From NCBI GenBank assembly GCA_001598975.1, contig BBXU01000097.1, positions 1 through 50,249 on the forward strand: a DNA stretch of 50,249 nucleotides. Reading direction: 5' to 3'. The position numbers were made by a program, and so were the translations under genes. The notes below the pieces were generated by a model. That model searched no databases. It saw only the letters and a program-made list of their open reading frames with translations, and was not told the origin of the DNA. This DNA is from Parachlorella kessleri (Eukaryota; Chlorophyta; Trebouxiophyceae; Chlorellales; Chlorellaceae). Each line of letters starts with the position of its first letter. The stretch's first letter is position 1. Positions 47,085 to 50,249 of the stretch are shown piece after piece.

Positions 47085-49967
47085 ATGATCACGGTTTGCT
47101 CTGCAGGGCGCGCGTACAAGTCCGTTCTGACCAAGTCTGCAGCCCTGCTGGCCCGGTCAGTTGCCTGCTTCCTGCTGTGCTCGTCATCCTTCGCTGCTTC
47201 TGGAGTTTGCCAGGAGCAGGCTGTCACGGTGGGCTGCGAGGGAGAGCCAGATTGGGCACCAACGACAAGGGTGTGTTCCCTGGGCAGGCCGCCAAGCCAC
47301 AGCCAGCCTGAACAGTCAAGGCGGCTTGGCGTTCTGACGGCCCACGTGTCAAGCACAGGCTCGGCTCAGTTTTCCACCATGGCTGGGGAAGGCGCAGGAG
47401 CCCTACAGATAGAGAGGGTACCCTGCTTGCAGGTGCGTGGGGGACACAGCAGTGCTAGTGCAGGGTTTACTGGGTAGCATACCGCCATTCCACCATAGCC
47501 TGGCACGGGGGTTAATGGGATAATACTAATAATGTCCAATCACTTGCACTGGTGAAGTTCAAGCCCTTCACCCAGGATTGCCGACACTGTGGAAACTTCA
47601 CTGCAGGATAACTACTCCTGGCTGGTGCACGAGCCCGCCCACAACCTGACAGCTGTGGTGGACCCGGCAGAGGTGTCCCCAGTTCTCAAGGCCCTGGAAG
47701 CAAAGTGAGCTGGGCACGCGGGAGTCAGGGCTAGGGCTGAATGTCGCTTGTCAAGGTGGCTGGGCACAGCCAGGCAACATAACAAGTGCATGCCTAACCG
47801 GGGAGCTGCCGGGAGGGTTGCTGGGAAATAAGCCGGGGAGGGCTTGTCCAAGCACCTGCTTTTGGCGCTTTGTAAGGGAGGGTGAGATACACCGCTCTTC
47901 GCATGTGTACCTTCCATTGTGCTTGCTCACTCTCATTGCTGTGTGCCTTGGGACATGCTGTGCCTTTGGACACCCCACTGTGTTTTCAGCCGAAGCTGTC
48001 ACAAGACCCCCCTCACGCTGCTGCCTTGGATATGGCGCCAGGAACTGGAAACTGACCCACATCTTCAACACCCACCACCACTGGGACCATACGGGGGGCA
48101 ATGCGGAGCTGAAGGAGCGCTTTGCGTGCACCGTAGTAGGCCCAGATGCTGACAAGTGAGTGTGACTGGTTGAACGGGAGCTTCTGACCTTGTGCAGAGC
48201 TGCAGCAGGGTTTGGGGGAGTCTGTGTTCCCTGTTGCCATCATTTACTTTTGCTGTTGGTGGGTGCTGGAGGGGGCACTGTAGGGGAGGGCCTGCCTGTC
48301 TGGGCCGCTGTCCTCAAAACGCCTCTAACTCGCTATACACCTCAAGGGGCTAATGCTAATCCTGCGACAAGCAGTGCCATGAATGGTATCGAGTCTGGTA
48401 CAAGCCCGGCGCACTTGTGTAGCACCCGCCGCTGCACTGTGAGACTGCACTTGATGGGGTTGTACTACGGGCTGTGCAGGGCCCGCATCCCTGGTATTGA
48501 TGTGGCACTGAAGGATGGGGAGACCTACCAGTTTGGGGCTGCGCAGATGCATGTCTTTGACACCCCTGGACACACACGCGGCCACATCACGTTGTGGTTC
48601 CCAGGGGCCAAAGTCCTCTTTCCTGGTGGGTACTGCTTGAATATGCAGCATCCAGGGGGACAGCTTTGTGCTCTTGGTGCTTGGTGCGTGGATGGTGTTT
48701 GACTGCAACTTTGGGAGGCCCACTATGCCCTCCCATGTGTGCTAGCTGATGTCAGTGATGCAAACTGTGGCCGTCAAATAGTTCGAATCGCCTCCTGTGC
48801 TGCTTGCAGGGGACACCCTGTTTGCCCTGGGCTGTGGGCGTTTGTTTGAGGGGACCCCACAGCAAATGTGGACCAGCCTGTCGAAGCTCATCCCCCTACC
48901 CCCCGAGACACAGGCAAGCAATGAAAGGCGAGGTACAGCGTGCTGCACCTGAAAAGCTAGCGCATGGAGTGAACGACCTCCGTCTGTTCTGCCGTGGAGT
49001 CAGGCATCATTTGAGCAGAGCGCCAACAAACAAATCTCACGGTCAAACGTGGGCCTTCTGTACTATGTTGTCTGCAGGTTTATTGCGCTCACGAGTACAC
49101 TCAGGCGGGTAGAGGGATGAGGGTCGGGCCTCATGTTTGGCACTGGTTATGGTCCTGGTGGCAATGTCACACTTAAACTCTCTTGCATTGATTTCTGGGT
49201 CGCATGACGGGACCCCTTCATGGTTGCCATGGACTCTCACATGTGTTTCACAGTGCTGGCCGGTGCAACATGTCCCCACCCACTGGCGTGCTCCCCCTGT
49301 CATGGTGCATATTGGGTGGGTGACGGCCCCACTCAGGGATACTCACAGCGGCAGGGGCGGGTGGCGGAGATGCTTGGCTAGACTGGGCATTTGCTGTGTG
49401 CAGAGCAACGCCAAGTTTGCTGTGCATGCTGACCCGGACAACGAGGAGCTGCGGAAGCGGAAGGCAGAGATAGACGACCTTCGCAGCAAGGTGGGCAGGG
49501 AAGAGCATTGCGTTGTTGGTAGAGTTACGGCTGTGGCTTGTGGGTATGCGACGCATGCGGGGACGGGGTTGAAGGAGCGCTGCGCTGCGTGTGTGGCAAT
49601 GCGCTGTAGGGCCGGGTATTGAAGAAGGGGGCGTGGTGAGGGAGGCGTGTAGCGGGGGCTGGCACTGGGTGCTGCTGGCCTGGTATCGTTGCTGGCTCTC
49701 TCTTGTTGCACTCTGACACGGTACTGGCAGCACCAGGCGTGCGGCAGGTGGCGGGCTGGAACCTGCCTAGCAGTCAGCAGGTCTGGGGGCCTGCGTGTGC
49801 TGTTAGCAGGTCAGCTGGCAACTGGCTGGCCCGTGCTGGCACCGCAGGGCGTTCCCACTGTGCCGTCACTGTTGGGGCAGGAGCTCAGGACCAATCCCTT
49901 CCTACGGCCAGACGAATCCGCCATCCGTAAAGCCCTGGGTGCGTTGCTGGGCATCTCCTTAATCTAG
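47085..49967 (+). CDS. GLO2: Hydroxyacylglutathione hydrolase (glyoxalase II)
   Basis: Exons 47085-47432, 47607-47704, 48042-48155, 48480-48625, 48810-48913, 49078-49104, 49404-49490 and 49848-49967 give 347 residues in phase. The enzyme hydrolyses S-D-lactoylglutathione to lactate and glutathione in methylglyoxal detoxification. The metallo-beta-lactamase signature is intact: [13 protein letters not shown] (T-H-x-H-x-D-H), [29 protein letters not shown] and [14 protein letters not shown] (family H-E-Y-T). The N-terminal ~105 residues before [14 protein letters not shown] include a hydrophobic [12 protein letters not shown] and fit an organelle presequence; an internal Met ([14 protein letters not shown]) would give a cytosolic form. 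Introns 5 and 6 start with GC (48914, 49105). The C-terminus ends soon after [15 protein letters not shown] and lacks the usual last helix, so a further exon beyond 49968 is possible. Confidence 0.93.
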
Positions 49968-50249
49968 ATTGGCCTGACAGTGCACCGCCGCTAGGCCATG
50001 CTGCCATGAACCTGCCAGATAGTGGGGTCGACAGCAAGCCAGGATGCACTATGCCCGCAAGTAATTCCTTGCTCCTTCCTTGAGCTGCTTCCCCTGTCAC
50101 TCCTGCGACAATGTGTGGAAAGTGCCTTCGTGAACTTTTTTCTATAGACAAGTGGCATTGAAAGCGCTGCAGAAAGTTTGGCAATTGATGTTGGGCCCAC
50201 CGACCTACACCGTCGCGTTGGAGGTTGCCATGGGATAGGTTGCGCGCCG
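49968..50249. other. Right-edge stretch downstream of glyoxalase II
   Basis: This is probably 3' UTR or a last intron and exon. A possible acceptor at about 50149 (ttctatag) leads, in the phase required, to a stop after four codons, giving a short alternative C-terminus. Nothing else is supported. Confidence 0.35.

Overview
The window is nuclear DNA of a green alga (Chlorophyta, most likely a trebouxiophyte). The evidence is GC-rich intron-dense genes with 2 to 15 introns each, plastid, thylakoid and peroxisome targeting signals, a plant-type GATA zinc finger (Cys-X2-Cys-X18-Cys-X2-Cys), and TGTAA motifs downstream of several stop codons. Gene models were built by hand: exons were joined only where donor, acceptor and codon phase agree. 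First exons are the least certain parts. No rRNA, tRNA, CRISPR, bacterial operon or intact transposon is visible.

Layout: (1) 497-4442, minus, S1-domain RNA-binding protein with a long disordered N-terminus. (2) 4958-6476, plus, SUFU-like protein. (3) 6797-8208, minus, unknown protein with a basic N-terminus. (4) 8543-9903, plus, rhodanese-domain protein. (5) 10261-16808, minus, two-domain 5'-nucleotidase. (6) 17142-19375, plus, ABHD11/YbfF-like alpha/beta hydrolase. (7) 20084-21628, plus, Gly/Tyr-rich protein with a duplicated EHEWDKHKER module. (8) 22490-26622, plus, secreted CotH-kinase-family protein. (9) 27036-29905, minus, coproporphyrinogen III oxidase. (10) 30271-31131, plus, small protein with a twin-arginine thylakoid-lumen signal. 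(11) about 32185-38338, plus, AAA+ ATPase with a one-base frame break. (12) 38921-41708, plus, GATA zinc-finger protein. (13) 43032-46715, minus, peroxisomal 3-ketoacyl-CoA thiolase with a PTS2 signal. (14) 47085-49967, plus, glyoxalase II.

Most neighbours alternate in strand, so short spacers of about 330-370 bp serve as candidate divergent promoters (8209-8542, 16809-17141, 29906-30270, 46716-47084) and other spacers are convergent 3' ends. The genes do not form one pathway. Themes are plastid function (tetrapyrrole synthesis, lumen protein, S1 protein), peroxisomal beta-oxidation, methylglyoxal detoxification and nucleotide/phosphate salvage.

The strongest unusual signal is intron structure. 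Of about 94 introns modelled, 11 are supported by frame and family homology only if the donor is GC rather than GT. Two genes also carry tandem duplications over an exon/donor boundary. Other points are a frame break in the AAA+ ATPase, paired G-quadruplex motifs in one of its introns, an exon-duplicated prion-like protein, and a duplicated C-terminal segment in the 5'-nucleotidase gene.
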